A stretch of DNA of 64,000 nt from Watersipora subatra (GCF_963576615.1 NC_088715.1:3364001-3428000); one strand, 5' to 3'. Positions 44,864 through 57,641 are shown, numbered from the stretch's first letter. Numbers and translations are program-made. The notes: generated by a model from the sequence alone, not told the origin.

Positions 44864-45237
44864 TGTTGTGGAATGTGATCCATCGAGAGCTGAGCCGAGG
44901 GCTGAGCTAAGCCGAGCTGGGCTGTGCTCAGTCATGTGGAATAACGAGGTGGAGAGAGTTAAGCCGGTCAGAGACAAGCCAAGCAGAGCCAAGCCGAGTC
45001 CCGTCCAGTCATGTCCAATCAAGTTGAACAAGGGGCTAGGGTCAAGTAGGCGAGGCTACCCGCTATATAAGCTTGAACGTTTGTGTTAGAGAGCAGAGTT
45101 GTTTTGGGCCTGTTTATTGCATGTGCTTGATTACTCTTGTACTCTTATGAACAAAGCAGAAATACATGTACATGTATAAACTTATACATTGAGTCTTATA
45201 CTGGTGGAGTAAGTAAAGGTAGCACAAAACCTTTACA
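44864..45237 (+). repeat. 3' LTR of gypsy C
   Basis: 374 bp ending acctttaca, followed by the ATAT duplication and the resumed minisatellite. Confidence 0.9.
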
Positions 45238-45570
45238 ATATCAAACTCTGTATCGTTATATCAAACTCTGTATAGTTATATCAAACCCTGTATAGTTATA
45301 TCAAACCCTGTATAGTTATATCAAACCCTGTATAGTTATATCAAACTCTGTATAGTTATATCAAACCCTGTATAGTTATATCAAACCCTGTATAGTTATA
45401 TCAAACCCTGTATGGTTATATCAAACCCTGTATGGTTATATCAAACTCTGTGTAGTTATATCAAACCCTGTATAGTTATATCAAACTCTGTATGGTTATA
45501 TCAAACCCTGTATGGTTATATCAAATCCTGTATTGTTACATCAAACTCTGTATGGTTATATCAAATCCTG
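45238..45570. repeat. 20-bp minisatellite, right part
   Basis: About 16 copies of atcaaaccctgtatagttat, more regular than the left part. Ends at the flank conserved with copy A (ctgtcaagtggctgatgac). The short open frame through it is an artefact. Confidence 0.95.
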
Positions 45571-45828
45571 CCTGTCAAGTGGCTGATGACAAGGTTTTGT
45601 ATACTCCTTTCCTTTAAATGGTTTTAATCCGCAAAAGTCTGCCAACTTTCTGATCTAATTTGATAACATAACTCATTTTTTTGTCATCTACCCATGTGCC
45701 ATTTCGAACACATCATGTCAAAGCGCTGAAGAAATGCTAAGAATAATACGCTAATAAAAACCTATCAAGTCGGTTCTAACTAACTTTATACTAAGCAGTG
45801 CTTTGTGTTAAATTTTATAGGGAGTTAC

Positions 45829-46028
45829 CCTTTCACGGATGATTCTGTGTACTTGTGTCTTCATTCTTTTGTTATAGATATCAGCCTCATCAACAGCTTG
45901 CCAAAGCTGTTTCTCTGCTCTGCAGATATTTGTAGACTGCTCAGACAGGCTTTGGAGTCGTCTCCTTAGCAACTCATCTGCTTTGCTCAGCACATCAGCG
46001 ACAGGCATGAATTTATGGAGGCGCGTGT
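45829..46028 (-). CDS. TRIM copy B, exon completing B-box 2 and starting the coiled coil (coil 1)
   Basis: 200 nt, acceptor TTTATTTGTTAG, donor GTAACT, phase 1 to 0, exactly as in copy A (306-505). It encodes DTRLHKFMPVADVL (one His of the pair in copy A is Leu here) and the helix SKADELLRRRLQSLSEQS and CRAEKQLWQAVDEADIYNKR. In frame with the B-box 2 exon and coil 2. It is needed to complete the B-box 2 zinc site, so the isoform using it is the standard TRIM form. Confidence 0.82.
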
Positions 46029-47171
46029 CTAACAAATAAAAATTATGCTTTGAAATTTTTATTACCAAAATTTTCCAAATTGATATACTGTTAACAATAT
46101 TTCTACCAATGTTGAATTTTTAGAGTGACAATAGCATAAAACTGGACTTGAGTTTAAATCTGCTATTGAAAACATTCCTACTGTTTACAAAAGTGACTTT
46201 TTTTAATTTTTAAATTAGTCTGTTTTATATTTTTAGATCTTAAAAATAAGCTTCGTGAAAAAGTTTTATTATGAGTCATTGCTGATTTGCGAATTACGTG
46301 ATACTCTACCTTATTAGTTCAATTTCGAGCAACTATATTCAAAACTACGGGAAGCCTTCTGAGAGCTGTAACAAGCTAAGTTGAAACTGCTTGAAAGTTT
46401 TGCTTTGAAAAAAGATGCTTCGAAACTTTGAGTTTGATTGTAAAGAACTAAAACAATCAAACAAAATAAAACTAAAAACAATATAAACAGGATCGCCACA
46501 TTCAGAGAGAGCTACCAAATGGCGTTATAAATAAAATCAGTACAAATTCTCTTGAATGTGAATGCAGCTGAACCTTTTTCCACAGGCGGCTTGTCTTCAA
46601 GTGTCAGTTTCTGAAAGGAGGCGCAACCAAAACTTGCAGAGGCTGATCGAAACACAAATGGACGCTTTCCATTCAGTTGATAGTCATACAATCTGAGCTC
46701 CTGTGAACAGATAAGTGTAAGGATAGTGCTATAACACTTTCCCTAATAAACTTGTTACACTGAAAACACACAACTGGGCAAAATTATAAAGTCTCAAAAA
46801 CACTTGAGACTTTAAGTTCAGGAGGATACTGAAAGGGTCCAAATAAAACACCGATGTTTACTCATGAAAAAGTGAATGGTCAAAAGAATTTGGGTTTGTA
46901 ATAGTCATTTCATAACTGGAAATAACTTGTATCTCCTGAGAAAATCTTCTCTTGTAAGTAAACCAAAAAAGATTGGCTCAAAAGATATACGTATGTCATG
47001 AATTTACATAAGTCTCCAGCAATCATCTATTAGGGATGTTAGTTGGCAAAGTTAATATTATTTGGGTTTCTTATAAACTGTTAGAATTTTAAACCGTAAG
47101 ATCACCAGCCAGATGTTCTACCATGTTGAGTACAATGAAATACATAGTAGAATACATTTCATTTAAATTAC
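46029..47171. other. Intron of copy B, conserved with copy A
   Basis: Aligns with 506-1652 of copy A by eye. No additional exon with conserved frame and splice sites was found. Confidence 0.5.
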
Positions 47172-47315
47172 CTCTACACTGTATGCTTCATACTGATGCA
47201 TTCCAGTTATATTATAATGTTTGGTTTTGACTCGCATGGATACACCATTTTTAACCAAATTATCTGTTCCATTAACTGCAACAAACTTTACTGATGTTGT
47301 TCCTTTCTGCGACGC
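47172..47315 (-). CDS. TRIM copy B, exon X (48 codons)
   Basis: 144 nt between acceptor AATTGCAG and donor GTAATT, open only in the phase 0 frame; the other two frames stop early. The peptide (QKGTTSVKFVAVNGTDNLV, NGVSMRVKTKHYNITGMHQY) has an alternating hydrophobic pattern like a beta-sandwich segment. It is symmetric (phase 0 to 0), so it fits after the FG exon and before coil 2. It cannot lead into coil 1 in frame. The copy A version is decayed (1653-1775). Family unknown. Confidence 0.5.
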
Positions 47316-47329
47316 CTGCAATTATATTG

Positions 47330-49640
47330 ATAGACACAGTGAGTAACATCATATAAGAACTCATATAATAACGTAGACACAGTAAGTAACATCGGATAAG
47401 AACTCATATAGTAATATAGACACAGTGAGTAACATCAGATAAGAACTCATATAGTAATATAGACATAGTGAGTAACATCTGTTGAGAACTCATATAATAA
47501 CATAGACACAGTAAGTAACATCGGATAAGAACTCATATAGTAATATAGACACAGTGAGTAACATCAGATAAGAACTCATATAGTAGTATAGACATTGTGA
47601 GTAACATCACATAAGAACTCATATAGTAGTATAGACACAGTGAGTAACATCAGATAAGAACTCATATAGTAATATAGACGTAGTGAGTAACATCAGATAA
47701 GAACTCATATAGTAATATAGACATTGTGAGTAACATCAGATAAGAACTCATATAGTAATATAGACATAGTGAGTAACATCTGATGAGAACTCATATAGTA
47801 ATATAGACACAGTGAGTAACATTAGATAAGAACTCACATAGTAATATAGACACAGTGAGTAACATCAGATAAGAACTCATATAGTAATATAGACACTGTG
47901 ATTAACATCAAATAAGAACTCATGTAGAAATATAAACACAGTGAGTAACATCAGATAAGAACTCATATAGTAATATAGACATAGTGAGTAACATCAGATA
48001 AGAACTCATATAGTAATATAGACATAGTGAGTAACATCACATAAGAACTCATATAGTAGTATAGACACAGTGAATAACATCAGATAAGAACTCATATAGT
48101 AATATAGACATAGTGAGTAACATCAGATAAGAACTCATATAGTAGTATAGACATTGTGAGTAACATCACATAAGAACTCATATAGTAGTATAGACACAGT
48201 GAGTAACATCAGATAAGAACTCATATAGTAATATAGACGTAGTGAGTAACATCAGATAAGAACTCATATAGTAATATAGACATTGTGAGTAACATCAGAT
48301 AAGAACTCATATAGTAATATAGACATAGTGAGTAACATCTGATGAGAACTCATATAGTAATATAGACACAGTGAGTAACATTAGATAAGAACTCACATAG
48401 TAATATAGACACAGTGAGTAACATCAGATAAGAACTCATATAGTAATATAGACACTGTGATTAACATCAAATAAGAACTCATGTAGAAATATAAACACAG
48501 TGAGTAACATCAGATAAGAACTCATATAGTAATATAGACATAGTGAGTAACATCAGATAAGAACTCATATAGTAATATAGACATAGTGAGTAACATCACA
48601 TAAGAACTCATATAGTAGTATAGACACAGTGAATAACATCAGATAAGAACTCATATAGTAATATTATATTACTATTTACTACATATATTACTATATTATA
48701 TTTACTACATATATTACTATATTATGTCTATAATAGACATAGTGAGTAACATCACATAAGAGCTCCTATAGTAGTATAGACACAGTGAGTAACATCAGAT
48801 AAGAACTCATATAGTAATATAGACATAGTGAGTAACATCAGATAAGAACTCATATAGTAATATAGACATAGTGAGTAACATCACATAAGAGCTCCTATAG
48901 TAGTATAGACACAGTGAGTAACATCAGATAAGAACTCATATAGTATTATAGACATAGTGAGTAACATCAGATAAGAACTCATATAGTAATATAGACATAG
49001 TGAGTAACATTAGATAAGAACTCACATAGTAATATAGACACAGTGAGTAGCATCAGATAAGAACTCATATGGTAATACAGCCACAGTGAGTAACATCACA
49101 TAAGAACTCATTTAGTAATATAAACTCAGTGAATAACATCAGATAAGAATTCATATAGTAATATAGACATAGTGAGTAACATCAGATAAGAACTCATATA
49201 GTAATATAGACATAGTGAGTAACATTAGATAAGAACTCACATAGTAATATAGACACAGTGAGTAGCATCAGATAAGAACTCATATGGTAATACAGCCACA
49301 GTGAGTAACATCACATAAGAACTCATTTAGTAATATAAACTCAATGAATAACATCAGATAAGAACTCATATAGTAATATAGACATAGTGAGTAACATCAG
49401 ATAAGAACTCATATAGTAATATAGACACAATGAGTAACATCAGATAAGAACTCATATAGTAATATAGACATAGTGAGTAACATCAGATAAGAACTCATAT
49501 AGTAATATAGACACAGTGAAAAACATCAGATAAGAACTCATATGGTAATATAGACACAGTGAGTAACATCAGATAAAAACTCATATAGTAATATAAACCC
49601 AGTGAGTAATATCGGATGACAACTCATATAGATTAAATAT
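47330..49640. repeat. 43-bp minisatellite in intron of copy B
   Basis: About 53 copies of the same 43-bp unit as 1785-2950. A block of 13 units is duplicated: 47591 onward and 48150 onward are the same variant series, 559 bp apart (13 x 43). A small ATATTACTA-rich disruption lies at 48662-48735. Confidence 0.95.
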
Positions 49641-49895
49641 GAAAAGATTCAATTAACCATCATATTATATCTCTTATATTAGAGTGTGCAAATGCGATAA
49701 GAATTATGAGGAATTCTAAAGGTTAAAGAGTTTTGTTTAAATTTTCGAAATGAAAACCCTGAGTCAAATGTTAGATTTGTTTTTTCAGTAGATGATAAAC
49801 AGAAATGATCAGTGGACCGTAAAATAGATTTCCAATTGATTTGAAAGATTGATGCCAGATGACATATTCGTATTTTAACACCACAATAAACTTAC
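49641..49895. other. Intron between minisatellite and FG exon of copy B
   Basis: Short AT-rich stretch. Ends at the FG exon donor (GTAAGT, minus strand, 49890-49895). Confidence 0.5.
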
Positions 49896-51889
49896 ATTTA
49901 ATACCGGCATTACAGCTCTAGATTTGTCACCAAAGGGAGCTCGCGCAGTTGTAGTGGCAGATAATGTATTGGAATCTGTCATACTACCAAATAGTCCTGT
50001 GTTTAATTTGGTTGATGCAATGGCCAGTCTTGAGAAAGGCTTCAAATCCAAGTGAAGTGGTGCAGTTGTATTGTCAGATAATGTATTGGAATCTGTCGTA
50101 CTATCAAGCAGTTTTGTGTTTGATTTAGATGCTGAAAATTTGATTCTTGACAAAGGTTTTAAAATCAAGCGAGTTGGCGCACTTGTAGTGCCAGATGATA
50201 TATCGGAGTCTGATGTACTACCAAACAGTCCTGTGTTTGAGTTTGATGCTACAAATCCGAATTCTGAATAAGGCTTTGAAACCAAAGGAGCTGGTGTCGT
50301 TGTAGTGACAGACGATATGTTGGAGTCTGTTGTTCTATAAAATAGTCCTGTGTTCGATTTTGATTGTGGAACTCCGAATCCTGACATTGGCTTTGAACCA
50401 AAAGGCGCTGGTGCAACCGTAGTGACAGACACAGTATTTGAATCTGCCGTACTACCAAATAACACTGTGCTTAATTGAGACGTTGCAAGTCCAAATTGTG
50501 ACAAAGGCTTTGAAACCAGTGCATTCGGTGCAGTTGAAGTAACTGACGAAATACTGGAATCTGTCATACCACCTAATAGTCTGGTGCTTGATTTTTCTTG
50601 TGGCATTCCAAATCTTGACATCGGCTTTGCACCAAAGGGAGCTGGTGCAGTTGTAGTGACAGACAATGTATTGGAATCTGTCGTACTATCAAATAGTCCT
50701 GTGTTTGATTTGGATGTTGCAAATTTGAATTCTAACATCGGCTTTGAAACCAAGGGAGCTGGTGTCGATATAGTGACAGACGATATGCTGGAATCTGTTG
50801 TGCTATGAAATAGTCTTGAGTTTGAATTCGATTGTGGAACTTCAAGTCCCGACATCGGCTTTGTACCAAAGGGAGCTGGTGCAGTCGTAGTGGCAGACAC
50901 TGTAATGGAATCTGTGTTTGATTTGGATGTTGCAAATTTGAATTCTGACGTCAGCTTTGAAGCAAAGGGGGTTGAAGCAGTTGTAGTGATGAATGATATA
51001 TTAGAGAAATCTGTTGTAATATCAAATAACTCTGTGTTTGATTGAGACATTGCAAGTCCAAATTGTGACAAAAGCTTTGAACTCAAGGGAGCTGGTGTCA
51101 TTGTGGTGACAGACGATATGTTAGAGTTTGTTGTTCTATAAAATAGTCCTGTGTTGGATTTTGATTGTGGAACTCCGAATCCTAACATCGGCTTTGAACC
51201 AAACGAAACCAGTGCAGTTGTAGTGACAGACCCTGTATTGGAATCTGTCGTACTACTAAATGGTCCTGTGTTTGATTTGGATGGTGCAAATCCGGATCCT
51301 GACATCGGCTTTGAAGCAAAGGGAGTTGCAGCAGTTGTAATGATGGATGATATATTGGAATCTGTTGTACTGCCAAATAACTCTGCGTTTGACTGTGACG
51401 TTGCAAGTCCAAATTGTGACGATGGCTTTACAACCAATGCATTCGGTGTAGTTGAACTGACAGATGAAATATTGCTATATGTCGCACCACCAAACACTCC
51501 GGTGCTTGATTTAAATTGTGACACTACGGATCTTGACATGTCCTTTGCAAAAAAGAGTGATGGTGCAGTTGTAGTGACAGACAATGTGTTGGAATCTGTT
51601 GTACTACTAAATGGTCCTGTGTTTGACTTTGATTGTAGAACTCCGAATCCTGACATCGGCTTTGAACCAAACAGAACCGGTGCAGCTGTAGTGACAGACA
51701 CAGTATTGGAATCTGCTGTATTACCAAATAGTTCTGTGTTTGATTTGGATGTTGCAAAGTTGAATTTTGACATCGGCTTTGAAGCAAAGATAGATGAGTT
51801 TGATGCAGTGATGGCGTTGGGAGGTATATTGGAAACTTTCAGAACATCAAAGACTTTTGTGGTTGGCTTGGATGTTGCAGTTTCAAATC
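49896..51889 (-). CDS. FG-repeat exon of TRIM copy B (proposed alternative exon)
   Basis: The 1994-nt exon has an excellent acceptor (a run of T then CCTTCACCTCTGATTTAG) and donor GTAAGT, phase 1 to 0, as in copy A. It encodes 664 residues: an N-terminal part of about 40, some 16 tandem 39-residue repeats (SNTGLFGSTTDSN, then APAPFGSKPMSGFG) carrying GLFG, PFG and GFG motifs, and a short tail. The repeats are much more diverged from each other than in copy A, yet the frame has no stops over 2 kb while the other frames are broken. That is the best evidence that this frame is the selected one. Role unknown; FG repeats in nucleoporins bind karyopherins and form cohesive phases. Confidence 0.65.
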
Positions 51890-53724
51890 CTAAATCAGAG
51901 GTGAAGGTAAAAAAATTAAATGGATTCAGCTAAAATTCTACTACACTGTTGTACACTGTTGTACCTGTTTGATTATTGCAGATTTATTTTACAAAGCAAG
52001 TTTATAATCTCACGACTAAACACGAGCGAAGCGAATGTTTGGAAGTTTTATGATAAATGCATATGTGCACACAACTCACAAAATTATTAATCAACGGCCA
52101 TCCCAAACCCTTGTACCGAAATCTCATCAACAAATTTAACCATTTTTATATGGAGTCGTTTAAGTGTCATAACAATACAAAACACATATAAACCTATTTA
52201 AATATGTTACCAAGTCTTTGAAAAGTGTAGACAATATCCTAAACGTTACTCATCTGATCGGATAATACATAACTAGACAGATTAATTTGACCTAAAATTG
52301 CCATTAAAACCTGACAAGCCTTTTTTAATCAAAATTTAGACCGGCCAACGAAACACCGATAAAGCCATGCAACAGAGAGTAGAACCATTAAGTTGTGCGC
52401 ATTTCATGACAAAAACGTGCACATTTCACAAGTCTATAGCATTGTCCAATTGCCAAATATTTCTGTAATCAACGTAGTACTGAAACGTAATCGTTTCGGT
52501 AATGAAAAGTAATGCTGTTTTTAATATTATGCAAAAATATTTTATTCTAAGAATAATTATTCAATTTTACAAGATCAAAGTATATAGTGACCAATGGTGT
52601 GCAATATGTTACTGTTGTTACTTTTCTAAAGATTTTGCTGATGATACTTCGGCTGTGCCCAATATCGCGATACTGCCAAGCCGTTTTTAATATCTGCAAA
52701 ATTAAGTTATAGGTCTACACTTTCTTATAGATTTACAGCAATTTCTATGACAACCAATTAAAATCTAATTACATTTTTAAATTCAGCATAATTTTTTGCA
52801 TATAAATACAAAAATCTAGATAAATATCACAACTTCTTGATATTGGTTGCTATGACGTTTTGAAATGTAAACAAAATTGTGCATTGGTTTTCGTTTCTCA
52901 AACTTTAACACCAGTTTTCTCAGAACTATGTTTTGGCACTAATGGTAAACATGCATTTAGTTTATTGACTATAAAATCTGCTGTAATTAAGATGGAATCA
53001 AATTTATTTTGCAAAATAATTGAGAATTCTTTCCTCCTGCTAGTGTAGATAACTCTAAATCTCACACACCCCACTTAACCATGGTTTCTGTGATCATGAC
53101 CCATTTTTTATTTAGGTAACAGATCACTGTCAAAACCATTCTACATTCAACATAACCAACTTTCAAGCTGTGTATATTACACAGCAGCTTGCCATTTTAC
53201 TTCTAATATTGCATATCTCCCATTGCAGGGGAGAGATATGAACATATAATATTTTCATTTCATTATTGCTGTTTGTTGTACATAATAACACCCACACCCA
53301 GTACATTACAGCTACCATTGCAGTTCTCCTATTGCACTGCAGTGCCATTTGACTATATTGCATTTCTCAACCAGCAGTACCCTTTCTTTTTACCAATATT
53401 ACTTTGGCCGTGGGGTGTATGACAGGGGAATGCCTAGTCACTATGATGACATACCTAGCGTTTCTGAAAGGAAATATTGAAATGTTCGATATAAGAAAAA
53501 ATGCAGTGATATTTCTAAGGCTTTGTTTTACCAAAAACTTTAGAAAAGGTTCAGAACTATACAAAGATTAACCATGCGCTTACAAGTAATCTCACAAACT
53601 ACAAACTGAAGTGGTTTGTAGTTTCATGGCAGTGAAATGAGCTGTTGGAGCTGGAATTGACTGACTCAATCTGTTTCTTCGCTTCCAACAATTCTTCTGT
53701 TTCAAATCTATATATACTTTTCAA
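51890..53724. other. Intron of copy B upstream of the FG exon
   Basis: AT-rich. 53450-53570 is conserved with 6420-6545 of copy A. Several short open frames have no conservation or splice support. Nothing else is recognised. Confidence 0.5.
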
Positions 53725-54073
53725 ATTTTGTGTATTTGTCTGCCGTTGTATATGTCCAGCTATAGCTATTCAAATCTTGGAATAAATAACCAGTACCAAA
53801 AACGGTTTGATCTTGGACACTTCAATTCGCCAGTCCAGATAGATTCACTAAGCGATATATGTCACTATATAAAAGCAAATACGCTACCGATTGCCGTTAT
53901 GAGGCAGCGTCATGAAAATCGGTAGTTCCTATTAGCAAGATTACTCAAATTATCTATTGGCATAATGCCAGGCTCTCATTACACCTCTCCATCTCAAGCA
54001 CCTCTCATTACTTCTCTCTGTTTATATGCTAATTTTTTTATTACTCGAGCAACACCGGGTAGCACAACTAGTG
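53725..54073 (-). mobile_element. tRNA-derived SINE, reverse orientation
   Basis: The minus-strand start (TAGTTGTGCTACCCGGTGTT) is at 54073, then ATAAACAGAGAGAAGTAATG, ATTAGCC-like sequence, the tRNA-like part near 53850-53800, and AAGATTTGAATAGCTATAGC at its end. It sits in the paralogous intron of the SINE at 6884-7290 but in the other orientation, so the two are independent insertions. Confidence 0.55.
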
Positions 54074-56902
54074 TATATATAAATCGCAAAGATTGTCTGT
54101 TTTTCTATACTACCGTTTTTCCAGCTTTGAAATTGTTGGAATTAAAAGCTCGCATTCTGCTGGATTTCAACTGACAAAGATCGCAACTGAAGGTTGACAA
54201 TCTAACTGTCTAATCACGCATCTGCAAAAGCTCCTACGATGTACAGCTCTTACTATATACACTTTATACACTCTTTTCTCGGTTTTACGTGCTAAATGAC
54301 ATTTTAATCGAAGCTTTATTAACTCTATGCAACACAATGCTTTTCGTATTTCCAGAAGAGCTTTTATTTCCGATTTTTTGTCAAGTTCGATTGCTAAATT
54401 GCAGTCAAGGCCAATTTTTTTCACGCGGAAAATTGTATTATTTTGGGTAAAATGAGCCTCTACATTCTCTTTTCATTTGGCCAGACAAAGACGGTACGAT
54501 ATCCTATTTTTACATTTGTACCAGTATCATCGCGTTTAAAGTTTTGATAGGTAACTTCTGCTGAAACAGTAACATTTCTTATACGCACTTATACATACTT
54601 CTATGCACAAATTGTTATTATTAATTCGACATATTCAGGATTTTTATTTTGTTTTCTCAGTTTGTTTGAATTGTATCATTACCAAATCATCTTTTATTGC
54701 AATCATAGCGAAACAGGCTTAATTTAGCTTTTACTTGCTAATTATTTCACATTTACATTTAACTCTTTCCCTACTGCAAGCCAATGTATCGGCTCGGGTT
54801 ATCTTCTCTTTGTGGCCGGAAGCCGATACGTCGGCTTTTCGACAGTTCATTAGTATATTTATAATTACTCAGCTTTCCCTTCAGATAGATCAATAAGATC
54901 TGGTCTCCATGAAAACAAGCTTGTTGCTAACGATATAGGCAGATCAGCAGGCCTCTCACTAGTGGTTCACTGATTATCAAACAAAAAGTTCACCGCGGAC
55001 AACTCACGACAAAAAATAATACCGTGATTGTTTAAGCTGTAGAAGCTTCTAACATTCTTAGCCATTGAAACTTCAGTAACTCTATATCAAATGGTTCGGG
55101 CTTTTCTAGCTCATGTATTTTATGTGAAAATTGTAATAGTAACCGAATATTAATGCGACAGTAGAAATACAACTATCGAAATCGCTGGCAAAATATTGTT
55201 AGTAAGGTTTGTAAAATTTTCTACCGTTTTTAAATGAAGTTAATTTAGGATTTTTAAATTTCCTAATAAAGTATCTTCTTTTCAACAATTCTTTAAATTT
55301 TAAATTTAACTTAAATTAAATTTTAAATTCTTTAAAATTAAATTTAAATCAATAACGGCTCTTTAAATTAAGTGGATATCTCTTTTCTTTTTCAAGTTAT
55401 CATAAAATTAGTGACGTTATGTCAAAATTTGTGTGAATGGAAATAATAAATTCGGGCAGAGAAATAAATTTGGTAGCGAAAGAGTTACACCCATTTATAG
55501 TGTTTTATTTTGTTTTTTAATATTTTTGACCTGCAAAAAACATGTTCCTTATGATATGACGTTCGAAAGTTACAGTTGTTTGACAAAGTTTGAAAACCTT
55601 TACAGTTGTTTTTATTTTTTCTTATAGTTTATTTAAACTGCACAAAATACTTTTCTCATGATATGAAGTTTGAAAGAAAGAATGGTAACTTTTGTTATAC
55701 TTTGTATGTTAAATAATAATAATAAATAGACTTTTATTACTCGGCCAATGCCAGACATTTATCTAGTAGCTATTATGAAACAATAAGATGCACTTTGCTT
55801 AATTTCACAGCTGGCAAAATCGGTTTACTCATAGTTTAGGCTATATTAACTTTATTAATACAAAAAGGAGTTGTCTGTTCATGGCAAGTCCAACCAGCAT
55901 GTAAATTGAACAGATCCACAAATATCTATTTCGATAGATTTTGAGTGAAAATGATAAATATTCACTGTTTAAATTTCTTCACTCCATTCTTGCTTCATTT
56001 TATGTTTGAGACGCAAACTTGAGAATTGCCAGCATATTGTTGATATTAACAATCAAACTAGTTGAATCTTTATGTAGAGATAAACAAATGATGCTGACAT
56101 TTATAAGCAGGTCAATATTACAGCGCCTGCATGCAAATAACTATTTTACTTAATGTTACCTAATGTTATCTAACACAGTTAGTGTTATCAAATGTTCTAC
56201 GTATTTGTAAAAGCGCAAAAACTATTGACATAAAAATTGTAATTGTGGTATTAAATAATTGAAAGATTGAACAATTTAACAGATGTCTATGCAGGCCTTG
56301 TATTGAACATGAGGTTTCTAACGTCACTTCTTTATGTTGTAGAAGTACATACCAGCTCTGTAGTTGTCTTTTCTTTGTTGCATGTGTAGACAACTTTGCA
56401 TATTTTTTGACAACATTGATGAAACGCTATTGCATAATGGAACAAAAATGGACTGCCTCTGTGAGACATCTACAATCTTATTAGCATTTAACCAACTTTA
56501 TTATAAATGCGTAATACTAATATCCATTGTTATTCTCAAGGTAAAACAATAGAGAGAACACTTTCTGATTGTTCTGAATAGAAGTATTGACTGGAAATTA
56601 TCAATTTATTTTTGATGTTTTATTTACTGATTTTCCAGAATTTACTAAAGAAAAAACATTTCGACTAAAAATAAAGATCCCAGATTTTTTGTGTTTTACG
56701 ATTCTCTAAACCAGTGTTTTGTCATCCATAGGGGAGGTAACTCCAAGTCAAAATGGGTAATTTGGTAATGGGTCGTATCTTACTAAGGTTTAGTTGCATA
56801 ATTAGCATAGACTAGTCATAGACACAGACATGGACACAGTAACAAGCTTCATCTGTTATTGTGTTATCAACAACTCAGCTGAGGGACTTGAAATGGTCTC
56901 AC
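54074..56902. other. Intron of copy B, mostly unassigned
   Basis: A minus-strand frame of 85 codons at 54167-54424 (KKSEIKALLEIRKALCCIEL) is not supported by splice sites or a family. At 55260-55370 there is a TTTAAATT-rich inverted stretch. At 55620-55775 there is a fragment of the repeat family that starts the SINEs (atgatatgaagtttgaaag, ending near ttatctagtagc). Otherwise AT-rich with no gene seen. Confidence 0.45.
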
Positions 56903-57095
56903 CTTTTTTCTCTCCTTGGCATAGGGAGCCCATGTCACAGTTCGCACAGAACATCTGATAGCATAAACCACAGGCTATAGTAATAACTTGATTAGGGTGC
57001 TCCTTGCATAAAAGTTTTTGGTAACTCGCCCGAGAAGATGCGTATGTTGATATACTCACTTTGTCGTGCTCAAGGTCAAATAGCTCGTCATGACC
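56903..57095 (-). CDS. TRIM copy B, B-box 2 exon
   Basis: 193 nt, acceptor TTTTTGATAG, donor GTGAGA, phase 0 to 1. Same zinc residues as copy A (CKEH, CGLC, CANC). Differences include a Gly for Asp at the first codon and a more basic end (GEKKG). It feeds either the coil-1 exon or the FG exon in frame. Confidence 0.85.
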
Positions 57096-57172
57096 CTATC
57101 AAAAAGTAAAATGCTATAAATGAATTATCAACATGTCCGACCTTATGATCTGTCAATGAGTGTGACACTCAC

Positions 57173-57341
57173 CTGTTCATGCGCTTCACAAAATTTCTTC
57201 TCACAGTTGATACAGTAGACACTGGCTGAACTTTCACTTGATTTGCAGGGGTCACAAATGATAGTATCTTCGTCCTGGCAGTTCGTATCAGCTGCCAAGG
57301 AATATGATTGGAGGGAACCGGCCTCCCCTGTCCACTGCTGA
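57173..57341 (-). CDS. TRIM copy B, B-box 1 exon
   Basis: 169 nt with the same splice sites and phases as copy A. Zinc pattern CDPC, YCINC, FCEAHEQ. A few substitutions from copy A, all outside the zinc ligands. Confidence 0.88.
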
Positions 57342-57641
57342 CTGTAATAATAAGATAAACTAACCATAGACAATGAAACCGGTGCACAGGTACTTTACAC
57401 TAGGTGCTGTGTATGTACAAAATGTGTAACCGGTGATTCCCAACCAAAGTTGGTTCAAGTAAATTGGAAACAGAAAGGTTTTACCATGTGGCTTAAACCA
57501 CTGAGTTAGTGATCGAACACAATACCAAAACGGCACTCTTTAACTGCAGCATTTTATTAAAAGTAAAAACAATGTTTTGGTTGGCTCAGAAGAGTATTTC
57601 TAAATGTGGTAAACAATATAAATACTTGGAGTTGTACTCAC

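Larger units (their letters stand above)
38046..45237 (+). mobile_element. Ty3/gypsy LTR retrotransposon C, decayed, inside minisatellite
   Basis: This 7.2-kb element has LTRs of 373 and 374 bp (38046-38418; 44864-45237) and an ATAT target duplication (38042-38045; 45238-45241) that lies in the minisatellite unit. The gag-PR-RT-RNaseH-INT order is complete, but every domain has stops or frame changes. The LTRs differ by several substitutions and small indels, so the insertion is older than gypsy A. Confidence 0.93.

Noticed and set aside
54167-54424. 85-codon minus-strand frame as a TRIM exon
   Set aside because: No conserved counterpart in copy A, no convincing acceptor and donor pair, and it ends in a stop between the B-box 2 and FG exons.
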